Below are positions 54,107 to 63,202 of a stretch of 64,000 nt of DNA, one piece after another. The notes below the pieces were generated by a model. The model was not told the DNA's origin and did not search any database. It saw only the letters and a list, made by a program, of their open reading frames with translations. The translations under genes and the position numbers were made by a program. The first letter of the stretch is position 1. The number at the start of each line of letters is the position of its first letter. This stretch comes from Flavobacterium piscis (lineage in GTDB: Bacteria > Bacteroidota > Bacteroidia > Flavobacteriales > Flavobacteriaceae), in assembly GCF_001686925.1 (NCBI RefSeq), contig NZ_LVEN01000012.1, forward strand, positions 186,001-250,000, written 5' to 3'.

Positions 54107-57100
54107 TCACCTCACCAAAGTCAAACTCATCAAACCAATCACCACATCATTGGCAATGGTTTTTAAAGTCATGTTTTTTAATGTTTTATTTTTATCTAAT
54201 GGTAAATCTAAAATCGTTCCCGCGCCGCCATCGACTCCATAACTTGTGAATCCTTTTATGGTTTTGAAATCTTTGAAATCTCTCGAAATTTCTCCGGTTT
54301 TAAAATAAACCCTTGGCGGTTTTGGCGCATCGGTCGTGAAAGCCAAGCCATCAATAAAATAATCCTGCTCGATAGGCCACCAGTTTTCGGGATTTTTTAG
54401 AGGCAGAATTTCCGAAGTTCCATCCGTATAATTAATGGTAATTTCTCCGTTTGTGATGCGGCTTTGCATTGGGTTTGTAGTTCCTGCGAGCATGAAATAG
54501 GCGTGTGAAGCTTTTCCGTTTAAGGGAATATTAATGCTTTCAGGAAAATTATCCCACATGGAGGTGAAGATGATATTTTTTTGATTTTCATCAGAAGGCG
54601 TTTGAAACGGAATTCCGTTTGGAGTTGTAATCTGCCCGTTTGTTTTTGCTTTTTCGCGTAAACCTTTGTCATCGATTTTTACGGAAATATTGGGATAACA
54701 CCAATTCCCGATTCCTTGTTTGGGTAATTGTAAAGTCACCGTTTGCGGTCTTGGGGACAAATATTCATAATTGAAAATATCCGTCACTTTTGAATTAAAA
54801 AATGAGGTAAGCGAAATTGTTTCTGCACGTTTGTCCAATGGCGCGTCCCAGTTTGTGGCTTCTTTGCTAGAAATATTATCTGATTTTACATTTACATGAA
54901 TGGGTTTCCACCAGGATAATTCTCCTTGCTTCAATTCTACAAAAAAGAGTTTATTACCTGCCGAATTCACTTTTGCCTTGAGCGAATTTTCTGTTTTGGA
55001 AATTTCGCTTAAAACTAATTGTGGATTGTAAACTGATATTATTTTAGCTTTAGAAGTTTTCAATTCTACTATTTCATTTACAGTATAATTTTCTTTTGAA
55101 GTTACTTCTTCTATCAAATCTCCTTTCCATTTAATGGTAATTTCATAAGAGGTATTATAGGGAACTTCAATACTTATTTTTGGATTTCCGATGCTTTCGG
55201 GAACCGATTTCCATGAAACTGATTTTCCATTAACAGTAATACTTTCCACAGTTTCATAAGACGAATTCAAAACCAGATTTAAATTCATTTTAGCCGAAAA
55301 CTGATTTTTGATCTGGTATTTTTCCTCTTTATTTTCTCTTTTAAAATCAATTGAAATGTCCGGAATTGCTAAAGAAGCCTCATTCCATTTTTGAGGAAAT
55401 CCGGGTTTGATGGTTAAAACCTCAGCCAAAGCATCCGGCTGAATCCCAAAAAGTCCTTCGACCAAAGTTCGTGAAGCCATACCAATTGGGTCAGCAAAAT
55501 CGCGGTACAATTCACCACGCATGGCATCCTGATACAAAAGCTGCTCGAAACCTCCGGGCGAAGCTCCTAAATACATGCTTTCGACCAGAGCACTTTCCCA
55601 CATTGTAAAAGCTTTTTCTGATTGTCCGCCTTGCCAAAACGCCAAAGAGGTATGCAATTGTTCGGCTAAAGCCACATTATTTGTCGACCATGTATAAGGC
55701 TGCCAGTTGGTGGTACTAATAACATAAAGGTCTTTTTTATCCAATCCTTCTGCCGAAATTGGAATGTGCGGAATCTGATTGTTGACATAATCCAGCATTT
55801 GATAACTCTCGAAAGGATTCGATAATTCTGAATCAATCGTGTGGTAAATACTCCAGATTCCTGGTGTATCGTGCAATAATCTGTTTCCTAAAGCATCTTT
55901 ATATTCGGCAAAAATTCCTTTATTGGCTACCCAAAGCTGACTGTTTGTGGCTTTAAGAATTTTATCAGCTTCTTTGGTAAAAGGGTTTTCATCGTGTTGA
56001 ATTTTCTTTGCAATCTGAGCCACTGTTTTGTTCGCATAGTAATTATACGCCGAAGAATGAATGACTCCGCCGCCACTATATTGCAAGGCATCACTCGCCC
56101 AAATTGAAGCATATGCATCGTATAATCCGTCTCCGTCAGGATCGAAATTTCTTTTTTCCCAGTTTAAATGTCTCTGGATTGTAGGCCACATTTCTTTTAT
56201 AAATGCGGTATCACCTGTCCATTTAAAATGTCTGAGCATTTGATCTATAAAAACCAGATTCATATCATAATGATGCGCAACGTTATTCTTATTCGGACTT
56301 CTGCTGATATATCCGCTACTGAACATGGATGTTCCTATTTCTTCTTTTTGGCGGGCTAAATTTCTTTCTTCATCCAACACAATCGGGCCACTTTCCGGAC
56401 TTGTCACCTGCGAATTGCTATAACTGGTAAAATGCGTTTTTGCCCTGTCATGCCAGCCCAAAGGATCTGCTGTATAAGCACCTCGCCAGGCATTTAAATA
56501 CATTCTCCAGGCAATGGCACCATGAAGATAGGCTGGACTTTCCCAAATTCCGTCGGCAGCGATTGCAAGTGCAGATCCTAAAGTATTGATGTAAGGATCC
56601 GGAGTCGAAACCTTGACTCTATTGGCCAAAAGCTGTGTTTGCTGAACTGACTTTTCGTAAAGTTGTGCTATATTTTTTTGATTGTAATTTGTTTTGGAAT
56701 CTTCTGCCAAAAACAGCCAATAATCGCCTTTTTCTGTAATTGATTTTATTTTTCCTGTAATGAGACTCAGCGATTCGGGATTTGAATTGTAAAGTTCTAA
56801 TGGGGTTTTCTGAGACTTTGCATTGGCTAAATGTGCTACAGATTCCGGAAAAAATCCGCTAAGGTTTTTATTGTTTCCTGTTTTTTGTTTGTTGCTTTCT
56901 GAACCATATTCTAACAGAAATGATTGCTTTTTGATCGTGTATTTATTATTGCTACAATAATCAGGCTGCAGATAGAAAACCGATTCAGGATCAGCGCCAA
57001 TATCGCCGTCACGGCTAAACTTTTTTCCGGTTGCTCCGCCAAAAGCCCAAATTAAGCTGCTGTTTTTTGATAGGTTTTTACCATATACTTTTACGACAAA

Positions 57101-57508
57101 ACCTTCGTTTTCTTTTAAGGCGACGACATCTACAAATAATTTTCCGTTTCCTAAAATCGGGTCTTCAATGGTATAATGCATTGTGCCTAAGACATATCGG
57201 GTATCAATTTTTGAAGTTTCAGTAATCCATTTGCTTTCGTTTCCGTTTACGATACCTAACTTTAAGTTTCCTCCCATACCCGGCATATACATTGCAAACT
57301 CAGGCAAATCGCCTGTTTCTACCCTAAATCCTGTATTAGAACCGTACAACGCTCTGTTGAATTTTCGGGTGCCATTTTTTAAAACAAAACTATTTCCCTC
57401 CGGCGCGTAATGTATTTTGCGTGGTGTTTTATTTTCTTGTCCAAACGTAACGAGTGAACACATTAATAAAGCTGCCAGGGTTTGAATAGATTGTTTTTTA
57501 ATTTTCAT
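54107..57508 (-). CDS. DUF4450-type putative glycosidase, multidomain
   Basis: 1133 residues with signal peptide (IQTLAALLMCSLVTFGQ). Probable layout: N-terminal beta domain (DUF4450 region; RKIHYAPEGNSFVL, NRALYGSNTGFRVE, MYMPGMGGNLKLGI; ~30-290), a central (alpha/alpha)6 barrel (~300-690; HYDMNLVFIDQMLRHF, DPDGDGLYDAYASIW, SALVESMYLGASPGGFEQLL) and C-terminal beta domains (~700-1133). The barrel resembles six-hairpin glycosidases such as GH78-like or amylo-glucosidase-like enzymes. Substrate unknown. Members occur in pectin and arabinogalactan loci of Bacteroidota, which fits the RG-I genes around it. It shares a divergent promoter region with the CE12 esterase. Confidence 0.75.
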   Translation of the reverse strand: MKIKKQSIQTLAALLMCSLVTFGQENKTPRKIHYAPEGNSFVLKNGTRKFNRALYGSNTGFRVETGDLPEFAMYMPGMGGNLKLGIVNGNESKWITETSKIDTRYVLGTMHYTIEDPILGNGKLFVDVVALKENEGFVVKVYGKNLSKNSSLIWAFGGATGKKFSRDGDIGADPESVFYLQPDYCSNNKYTIKKQSFLLEYGSESNKQKTGNNKNLSGFFPESVAHLANAKSQKTPLELYNSNPESLSLITGKIKSITEKGDYWLFLAEDSKTNYNQKNIAQLYEKSVQQTQLLANRVKVSTPDPYINTLGSALAIAADGIWESPAYLHGAIAWRMYLNAWRGAYTADPLGWHDRAKTHFTSYSNSQVTSPESGPIVLDEERNLARQKEEIGTSMFSSGYISRSPNKNNVAHHYDMNLVFIDQMLRHFKWTGDTAFIKEMWPTIQRHLNWEKRNFDPDGDGLYDAYASIWASDALQYSGGGVIHSSAYNYYANKTVAQIAKKIQHDENPFTKEADKILKATNSQLWVANKGIFAEYKDALGNRLLHDTPGIWSIYHTIDSELSNPFESYQMLDYVNNQIPHIPISAEGLDKKDLYVISTTNWQPYTWSTNNVALAEQLHTSLAFWQGGQSEKAFTMWESALVESMYLGASPGGFEQLLYQDAMRGELYRDFADPIGMASRTLVEGLFGIQPDALAEVLTIKPGFPQKWNEASLAIPDISIDFKRENKEEKYQIKNQFSAKMNLNLVLNSSYETVESITVNGKSVSWKSVPESIGNPKISIEVPYNTSYEITIKWKGDLIEEVTSKENYTVNEIVELKTSKAKIISVYNPQLVLSEISKTENSLKAKVNSAGNKLFFVELKQGELSWWKPIHVNVKSDNISSKEATNWDAPLDKRAETISLTSFFNSKVTDIFNYEYLSPRPQTVTLQLPKQGIGNWCYPNISVKIDDKGLREKAKTNGQITTPNGIPFQTPSDENQKNIIFTSMWDNFPESINIPLNGKASHAYFMLAGTTNPMQSRITNGEITINYTDGTSEILPLKNPENWWPIEQDYFIDGLAFTTDAPKPPRVYFKTGEISRDFKDFKTIKGFTSYGVDGGAGTILDLPLDKNKTLKNMTLKTIANDVVIGLMSLTLVR

Positions 57509-57615
57509 AGCGTTGTAAAAAATGAATTATCCTTAAATTCGGATAATATAATTATTCTGTTCTAATTTTATGAATGCTGTAACGTGGATGCAATTTCTTT
57601 GTTTTTTAGTGGTAT

Positions 57616-57628
57616 AGTATCCTGTACC
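57616..57628. promoter_or_regulatory. Candidate GntR operator, pectin copy 1
   Basis: AGTATCCTGTACC, the reverse-strand form of the site at 57682 with one change; flanked by GGTAT and CTACC. Located 108 bases upstream of the DUF4450 gene. Confidence 0.55.
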
Positions 57629-57681
57629 TACCTGATTTTCGCAATATAATAATTTATAATATTCTTATTTTTTAACATCAT

Positions 57682-57720
57682 AGTACAGGATACTTTATAA
57701 AAACAGAACTCCTAGTTTTG
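57682..57720 (+). promoter_or_regulatory. Candidate GntR operator, pectin copy 2, with promoter box
   Basis: AGTACAGGATACT (57682-57694) is a clean AGTA-N5-TACT palindrome. It lies directly upstream of TAGTTTTG (57713-57720), over the -33 region, a suitable place for a repressor. The leader to the CE12 start would be about 310 bases. Confidence 0.55.
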
Positions 57721-58034
57721 AAATAATATCAAATTAACTATGCTGTAAAAAAGTTTTAGGTTTCCTGATAAGGCTTTCGCTTCGCTTAGCCTGAAAATGT
57801 AAATGACTTTTACCGCAAGGAGCGCTAAGGTTTACGCTAAGTTCGCAAGGTTTTTGTTTTGTATTTCGCTTTGCTTTGAGGTCGCTAAGGGATTGCGAAA
57901 AAAGTACGCAGATGAAACGAGTGGCTTGAAATTAAAACTTCATTGATAGCGAAGTCGAACTTTTGTTTAGTCTTTTTGAGTTACGATTATTAAAACCTAT
58001 TAAACAATTACTTTTAAATAAAATATCATATTTC

Positions 58035-59534
58035 ATGAAATCAATTAAACTATTAGCCCTGTTATCTCTGGCTTTCCTTTTTTTCAATTTCACTTTAAAA
58101 CAAGAAAATAAACCAACTGTTTTTATGGTGGGAGATTCTACTGTAAAAAATGGCAAAGGCGATGGTTCCGGTGGACTTTGGGGATGGGGCGATTATATTG
58201 GTCAATTTTTAGATACCACAAAACTCAATATCGAAAATCATGCTTTGGGCGGTACAAGCAGCCGAACTTTTCAGGATAAAGGCTTGTGGATTGCGGTTTT
58301 AAATAAACTCAAAAAAGGAGATTACGTCCTGATTCAGTTTGGACATAATGATGATGGGCCTTTAAACGATAGTCTTCGCGCCCGCGGAACGATAAAAGGA
58401 ATCGGAAACGAAACTCGGGAAATTGATAATATCCTGACCAAAAAACATGAAATCGTACACAGTTACGGCTGGTATATTCAGAAAGTAATTCGTGAGGCAA
58501 AATCAAAAGGAGCGATTCCGATTGTTTGTTCTCCAATTCCGCGAAACGACTGGAAAGAAGGGAAAGTGCCCCGTAACAATACATCATATGGTTTATGGGC
58601 CAAACAAATTGCAGAGAAAGAGAAAGTGACTTTTATCGATTTGAATGATAAAATGGCTCTGGAAATGGAAAAATTGGGCGAACAAAAAGTAACGGGAACT
58701 TACTTTTATAAAAAAGACCATACGCATACCTCAGCAAAAGGTGCGGTACTTTCTGCTTCGGTAATTATTGATCAACTAAAAGAAAGTAAAAACTCTTTGA
58801 AAAATTACATTTTAAAAGATCCAAAAATTGTACTTCCCGCCAAAAAGAAAGTGTATCTAGTTGGAGATTCTACAATGGCCAACAATAATGGCGATCAAAA
58901 TGCCGTGGGCTGGGGAGTTCCGTTTCCTAAGTATTGCGATACAACAAGAATTGAAGTGATTAATAAAGCCAGAGGCGGCAGAAGTACCCGAACTTTTGAT
59001 CATGAAGGCCTTTGGAATGAAGTTAAAGAACAATTACAGCCCGGGGATTATATAATGATTCAGTTTGGGCATAATGATGCAGGGGCTATTGATAAGGAAA
59101 AATTTAGAGGTTCTCTTAAAGGAAATGGCGACGAAACACAGGAAGTTACCCTTGCAGATGGCTCTAAAGAAATTGTACATACTTTTGGGTGGTACATGGC
59201 CAAATTTATTCGTGAAGCCAAAGAAAAAGGCCCTATACCTATTGTTTTGAGCCAAACGCCAAGAAATGAATGGCCAAACGATAAAGTAGAACGAAGAAGT
59301 GATACGTACGGAAATTGGTCGAAAGAAGCAGCCGAAAAGGAAAAAGTATTCTATATCGATTTGAATGAAATAGTTGCCCTAAAATACGAAGCTTTAGGCA
59401 AAGAAAAAGTAAAAGCCTTTTTCCCAAAAGATCATACGCACACTGGTGCAGAAGGTGCTAATCTCAATGCATTGACTGTAGCGGAAAGCATTAAAAAATT
59501 AAAAGACTGTGGACTTAGGGATTATGTGTTATGA
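58035..59534 (+). CDS. Tandem two-domain CE12 rhamnogalacturonan acetylesterase
   Basis: 499 residues from the Met at 58035; the longer frame starting at 57963 adds 24 residues that are not a signal peptide, whereas MKSIKLLALLSLAFLFFNF is. Two complete SGNH/GDSL domains: domain 1 with Ser35 (VGDST), GGTSSRTF, FGHND and DHTH (Asp228/His231); domain 2 with Ser279 (VGDST), GGRSTRTF, FGHND and DHTH (Asp466/His469). Both catalytic sets are intact. The enzyme removes O-acetyl groups from RG-I galacturonate. The other genes around it are on the opposite strand. Its stop codon overlaps a heptamer array. Confidence 0.92.
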   Translation: MKSIKLLALLSLAFLFFNFTLKQENKPTVFMVGDSTVKNGKGDGSGGLWGWGDYIGQFLDTTKLNIENHALGGTSSRTFQDKGLWIAVLNKLKKGDYVLIQFGHNDDGPLNDSLRARGTIKGIGNETREIDNILTKKHEIVHSYGWYIQKVIREAKSKGAIPIVCSPIPRNDWKEGKVPRNNTSYGLWAKQIAEKEKVTFIDLNDKMALEMEKLGEQKVTGTYFYKKDHTHTSAKGAVLSASVIIDQLKESKNSLKNYILKDPKIVLPAKKKVYLVGDSTMANNNGDQNAVGWGVPFPKYCDTTRIEVINKARGGRSTRTFDHEGLWNEVKEQLQPGDYIMIQFGHNDAGAIDKEKFRGSLKGNGDETQEVTLADGSKEIVHTFGWYMAKFIREAKEKGPIPIVLSQTPRNEWPNDKVERRSDTYGNWSKEAAEKEKVFYIDLNEIVALKYEALGKEKVKAFFPKDHTHTGAEGANLNALTVAESIKKLKDCGLRDYVL

Positions 59535-59680
59535 GTTATGAATTATGAGTTATTAGTTATGGGTTTGGAGTTTGGAGTTTGGAGTTATGCACTGCGTTGT
59601 AGAATTATTCACTTATAACTTATAATTCATAACTCTTAACTCTTAACTCATAACTCACAATTCATAACTCACAATTCAAA
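59531..59680. repeat. Facing heptamer arrays behind the CE12 gene
   Basis: Eight forward heptads (59531-59586: ATGAGTT, ATGAATT, ATGAGTT, ATTAGTT, ATGGGTT, then three TGGAGTT) face ten inverse heptads (59611-59680: ACTTATA twice, ATTCATA, ACTCTTA twice, ACTCATA, ACTCACA, ATTCATA, ACTCACA, ATTCAAA) across 24 bases. The left array starts at the TGA stop codon. Confidence 0.9.
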
Positions 59681-59693
59681 CCTTTTTCCCATA

Positions 59694-59728
59694 AAAAAAC
59701 CTCGTTTAATTGCTTAAACGAGGTTTTA
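59694..59728. terminator. Bidirectional intrinsic terminator of the histone gene
   Basis: Stem CCTCGTTTAA/TTAAACGAGG with a 4-base loop, flanked by seven A and TTTTATTTT. Confidence 0.93.
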
Positions 59729-59743
59729 TTTTGAATAAAAATA

Positions 59744-59920
59744 TTATTTTTTTGATTCTTCGATAGAAACTTTTCTAAACTCTTTTAAAAGTTTTTCAAT
59801 TTCTAAAGTAGCTTTACGAGCTCTTGGTCCAGCAGCTTTAACACCTTTTTCTGTTAAAGATTCAGCTTCTGCTCTAAATGTGTCAATTTCGGCGTTGATT
59901 TTTACTAATAGATCTTTCAT
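59744..59920 (-). CDS. Histone H1-like (Hc1-type) DNA-binding protein
   Basis: 58 residues from the Met at 59920 (MKDLLVKINAEIDTFRAEAE); the frame extends nine codons further but promoter position supports the shorter form. One helix followed by KGVKAAGPRARKATLEIEKLL, typical of the small histone H1-like nucleoid proteins common in Bacteroidota. Basic and Ala/Lys-rich; expected to bind chromosomal DNA. A housekeeping gene inside the pectin cluster, with its own promoter and terminator. Confidence 0.92.
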   Translation of the reverse strand: MKDLLVKINAEIDTFRAEAESLTEKGVKAAGPRARKATLEIEKLLKEFRKVSIEESKK

Positions 59921-59944
59921 GCTTATAATGATTAAATTAAGCCG

Positions 59945-59974
59945 CAAAAATAAAAGTTTGATTGATAGTTACAA
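59945..59974 (-). promoter_or_regulatory. Consensus Bacteroidota promoter of the histone gene
   Basis: Minus strand TTG (59974-59972), exactly 19 bases, then TATTTTTG (59952-59945), a perfect TTG-N19-TAnnTTTG; the start codon is 25 bases downstream. The rest of the gap to 60238 shows no gene or hairpin. Confidence 0.85.
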
Positions 59975-60238
59975 CATATTTCACGTTAAAATTATCAGTG
60001 TTTTTCAGGGTTCCCGTTAACATTAAATTTACCTCGCTTTTTTTTGCGAACCACACAAGAACCAAACAACTACTAATCAACTACTTATTTTAGCAACTAT
60101 AAAAAGAGAGGCTTACACGAGGTCTAATAAATGACTGAAAATAATTTGTTATTTTTTATCTCAATTACAAAAAACGACACAAAAATTTAACATTTTGCTC
60201 CATATCGATCTGAATTTTGTTGAGAATTTGAGGAAAAA

Positions 60239-61567
60239 CTACTCAACCAAATGTTTATTCACATAAACATTTTTAAAATTCACTCCATTTATAATGCTTT
60301 TATCAATATCAGTTTTAGTTGCCTCAATGTTTAAATTTTCAAATACAAAATTCGATAAACGAACATTTGGATCATTTTCTACTCCGTAAAAAGTATCACA
60401 TTTAAGATCAATATTCTTTAAAGTAATATGATCTCCGTAAGACAATGGAACATCAGGACGGCCTTTTAAATCAAAAAATTGTTTCCAGGCAAAAACAGCC
60501 AGACAGGTTTTGGCTTGTCCCTTTATATCTTCCACTCTTATATATTCATATCGCTGTGGTGTGTCGGGTCTCATTTTTAGCCATAATAATCTCGAAGCAC
60601 CTTCTATTTTACAATTACGCATAATTACGTTTTTGTTATGAATAGATTCGCTTCCGTTTGTTAGCGCAGAATGACAGAATCCAAAATTGCAATCTTCGAT
60701 GATAATATTGGCATTTGGTCCGTTGTTTTTATCCTGATCGGCATAAGGTCCTTTCCCTCCCTTTAAGGCAATTGCATCATCATTAACCGAAAGGTAACAG
60801 CCTTTTACTAAAAAGTTAGTGCAAATATCAATGTCGATCGCATCTGTACTTGGGGCTTTTGAGCTAATGTGAGGTGAGAAAATATAAAGATCAAGCAGTT
60901 TTACATTATTACATTTATAAAAATGATTCGTCCAGAAACCGGAATTTATTAGTCTTACATCCTGAAGCTGCACGTTATTACAGTTCCATATAAAAACCAG
61001 TCGCGGTCTTGAAACTTCGAGATTGGTGCATTTTGGATTTTCTTTGCGTCGCGCCCAAAAAGCATCCCAATATTTTTTTCCATTTCCATTAATAGTTCCT
61101 TTTCCTGAAATCGAAAAATTATCGACTCCGTATGCATTGACCAAAGCGGGGAAATAATCCAAATTTTGTCCTTCCATTCTCGATGGCATTATTGGGAAAT
61201 CGGCAATATTATCTGAACCTTTTAAAACTCCGCCCTCAGAAACATATAAAGTCGTTTTAGGTTTAAAAAATAAAGCCCCGCTTAAGTAAACTCCTTTTGG
61301 TATTATAATAACTCCACCTCCATTTGCAGCGGCTTTATCGATTACTTTCTGAATAGCAATTGTTTGAATTTTGGTACTATCCTTTCCTACTCCAAAATCT
61401 GTAATGGTGTATTTTTTGCCCAGATCTTTCAACTGAATTTTAGAATAATCCTTAAACCAATTGGTGATTTCGCTTCCATCCGGAAATGTATCATTTGCAT
61501 AATGCTGCGCAAAGGATGTCTGTGAAAATCCTATGATACAGATTAAAATTTTAAAAATATTTTTCAT
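60239..61567 (-). CDS. GH28 polygalacturonase / rhamnogalacturonan hydrolase family
   Basis: 442 residues with signal peptide (to SFAQ). Right-handed beta-helix of GH28 with the catalytic aspartates Asp242 (STDAIDID), Asp263 and Asp264 (VNDDAIALKGG), His299 (GFCHSALTNGSES) and the Lys in LLWLKMRPD. The STDAIDID variant of the usual NTDG is common in rhamnogalacturonan-type and exo-acting members. It hydrolyses alpha-1,4 linkages to galacturonate; exact action unknown. Confidence 0.9.
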   Translation of the reverse strand: MKNIFKILICIIGFSQTSFAQHYANDTFPDGSEITNWFKDYSKIQLKDLGKKYTITDFGVGKDSTKIQTIAIQKVIDKAAANGGGVIIIPKGVYLSGALFFKPKTTLYVSEGGVLKGSDNIADFPIMPSRMEGQNLDYFPALVNAYGVDNFSISGKGTINGNGKKYWDAFWARRKENPKCTNLEVSRPRLVFIWNCNNVQLQDVRLINSGFWTNHFYKCNNVKLLDLYIFSPHISSKAPSTDAIDIDICTNFLVKGCYLSVNDDAIALKGGKGPYADQDKNNGPNANIIIEDCNFGFCHSALTNGSESIHNKNVIMRNCKIEGASRLLWLKMRPDTPQRYEYIRVEDIKGQAKTCLAVFAWKQFFDLKGRPDVPLSYGDHITLKNIDLKCDTFYGVENDPNVRLSNFVFENLNIEATKTDIDKSIINGVNFKNVYVNKHLVE

Positions 61568-61632
61568 ATTGGTTATGTGTTAGTATTAGTTTATTTTTTT
61601 TTAATGAGTGTAGCCAAAGTTCTCCGCAATCT

Positions 61633-61733
61633 TGTCATCCTGACGGAGGAAGGATCACACTCGAAACTCCGCAAGATTAGCGATTTACTTTGTCGAGTTT
61701 CTTGCGGAGATCCCTCGTTCCTCGGGATGACAA
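61633..61733. repeat. Dispersed palindromic element, GTCAT...ATGAC family, copy 4
   Basis: Starts TGTCATCCTGACGGAGGAAG and ends CTCGGGATGACAA; inner arms ACTCCGCAAG and CTTGCGGAG pair. Confidence 0.85.
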
Positions 61734-61748
61734 ACCGAACGGCTATTC

Positions 61749-61781
61749 AACTTTGTCAAAGTTTAAAACTTTGACAAAGTT
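61749..61781. repeat. Third copy of the TTTGTCAAAG hairpin
   Basis: AACTTTGTCAAAGTTT followed by its near-exact inverse; lies between element copies 4 and 5, as the hairpins at 2484 and 2658 lie beside copy 1. Confidence 0.78.
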
Positions 61782-61792
61782 TTCCGCAATCT

Positions 61793-61866
61793 TGTCATCC
61801 TTGACAAACTGAACGGTTATTCTTTGTCGAGTTTCGAGTGTGATCCTTCCTCCGTCAGGATGACAA
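61793..61866. repeat. Dispersed palindromic element, GTCAT...ATGAC family, copy 5
   Basis: Shorter copy: starts TGTCATCCTTGACAA and ends CTTCCTCCGTCAGGATGACA, the exact inverse of the start of copy 4. Copies 4 and 5 face each other around the hairpin. Confidence 0.8.
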
Positions 61867-61875
61867 ACTAGGCGT

Positions 61876-63165
61876 TTACTTCACCTCAACCTTAATTTTA
61901 GCCGAAAGCTGCTTGGCCAATGTCGTGACGTAATTGGTAAAATACTTCGAATCTTTAAAATTACTATCTGCGCTTAATTCCCAGCCCGCTATTGGGTAAT
62001 AACTCACTTGCTGATTGTTTTTTGCAGAGATTTTTATCAAATAGGAATCTGTTAGTTTTCCTGTTTTTGGTGCTTCGATGTAACCTTTATAAACCGCTTT
62101 TGGTACAATTACAGCAGTTCCTAAAATCCATTGTCGTTCATAGGTTAGTTTATCATGTAATATGAAACATACAAAATCTCCGGCATTAATTACCTGCAAA
62201 GGGTTTTGATTGTTTAAATTAGAATATGCAATTACAAGTGTTTCATTTCCTTTTAAGCCATTAACCGAAATAGTGTTTTTATAACCGTACATTCCAGGCC
62301 AAATCGATGCAGTTTCTTGTGCCTGATATTTATTTCCTGAAGCTTCCCAATTTTGATAGTTATAACTTAAAACCGAATTTACGGGACCTTCGCTAACAAT
62401 TTTAAATGTTGTTTTCTCGATATTGTTTATGGTATCGCTGCCAATAATTCCGAGTCTGTTGATTTTATTATCAATTAATAAAGCAAAACCTCCCAGTCCG
62501 GCTGAATTTCCAACAGGAAAAATATCTCTTCCCCAATCGTACATCACGTGATAATTGTCTTCAACGGCTCCTTTACTGTTTATACCAACATCTTCGGGTG
62601 TAATAGCTGGTATTTTTTTTCCGAAAACATCTTTTGAATTTCTTCCGTCCAGATAATGCCTGAAACCTACTTTGTCATTTTCCCAGCTTGGGCCATCGGT
62701 TTGGTATTTTTGGTAACCTAATTTTTTATGTACCTGATTGGCCATCAACACTTCATCGGTTGCAGGATGAACAGGCAGGTTTTTAGCTTCTCTCTTTCCG
62801 AATCTTGCACTCGTTTTTATTGGAAATTTAGGATCTGTATCTGACCAGCTTAAGGTTGCTGTTTTAACTTCTTTCGGAGCAAAATCTGTTACTATAAAAA
62901 GTTCGTCCCATTTTCCGTCGCCATCCAAATCATTAACCTGTGCCGGAATTGTATCGTTTTTATATATTAAAACAGGATACGTTCCTGTTTGGTTATTTAC
63001 AGACAGTTGATTTCTTTTTATCGAAATAGCTTTTTGAGGCACTTCTATAGTAGAGGTGTTTTTTAAAACAATTGTATTTCCGTTTGATTTTTTCTGCGCA
63101 TTACAGTTCGCAAAAATTAATACTGATAATGCAAAGGGCGCGTAAAATTTTATAGTATTTTTCAT
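61876..63165 (-). CDS. DUF4861-family secreted protein of pectin loci
   Basis: 429 residues with a signal peptide ending NCNAQKK; the Cys could be a lipobox (LIFANC). The protein starts with a beta-rich region (TIEVPQKAISIKRNQL; DLDGDGKWDELFIVTDF) and continues as the DUF4861 domain (GPSWENDKVGFRHYLDGRN, YHVMYDWGRDIFPVGNSAGLGGFAL, SVNGLKGNETLVIAYSNL). No catalytic assignment can be made from sequence. Family members co-occur with GH28, GH105 and PL genes in Bacteroidota, and here the gene follows rhaM and precedes GH28. A role in processing uronate oligosaccharides is plausible. Confidence 0.8.
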   Translation of the reverse strand: MKNTIKFYAPFALSVLIFANCNAQKKSNGNTIVLKNTSTIEVPQKAISIKRNQLSVNNQTGTYPVLIYKNDTIPAQVNDLDGDGKWDELFIVTDFAPKEVKTATLSWSDTDPKFPIKTSARFGKREAKNLPVHPATDEVLMANQVHKKLGYQKYQTDGPSWENDKVGFRHYLDGRNSKDVFGKKIPAITPEDVGINSKGAVEDNYHVMYDWGRDIFPVGNSAGLGGFALLIDNKINRLGIIGSDTINNIEKTTFKIVSEGPVNSVLSYNYQNWEASGNKYQAQETASIWPGMYGYKNTISVNGLKGNETLVIAYSNLNNQNPLQVINAGDFVCFILHDKLTYERQWILGTAVIVPKAVYKGYIEAPKTGKLTDSYLIKISAKNNQQVSYYPIAGWELSADSNFKDSKYFTNYVTTLAKQLSAKIKVEVK

Positions 63166-63202
63166 TCTTTTTTTATTTTTATTTGGCGAACAATTTAGTC
63201 AT

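Larger units (their letters stand above)
57509..58034. other. 526-bp divergent region between DUF4450 and CE12 genes
   Basis: No gene. It holds two candidate GntR operators (57616-57628, 57682-57694), a TAGTTTTG promoter box (57713-57720) and a GCAAGG/GCTAAGG-rich repeat at 57811-57899 related to the GCCAC...CAAAG family. Confidence 0.75.

Noticed and set aside
53885..54166. 93-codon plus-strand ORF rich in Leu, Tyr, Ile and Ser
   Set aside because: It is the translation of the heptamer array and flanks; the peptide is periodic because the DNA is.
57963..58034. Upstream start (57963) for the CE12 gene
   Set aside because: It adds 24 residues of non-signal character before a proper signal peptide starting at 58035.
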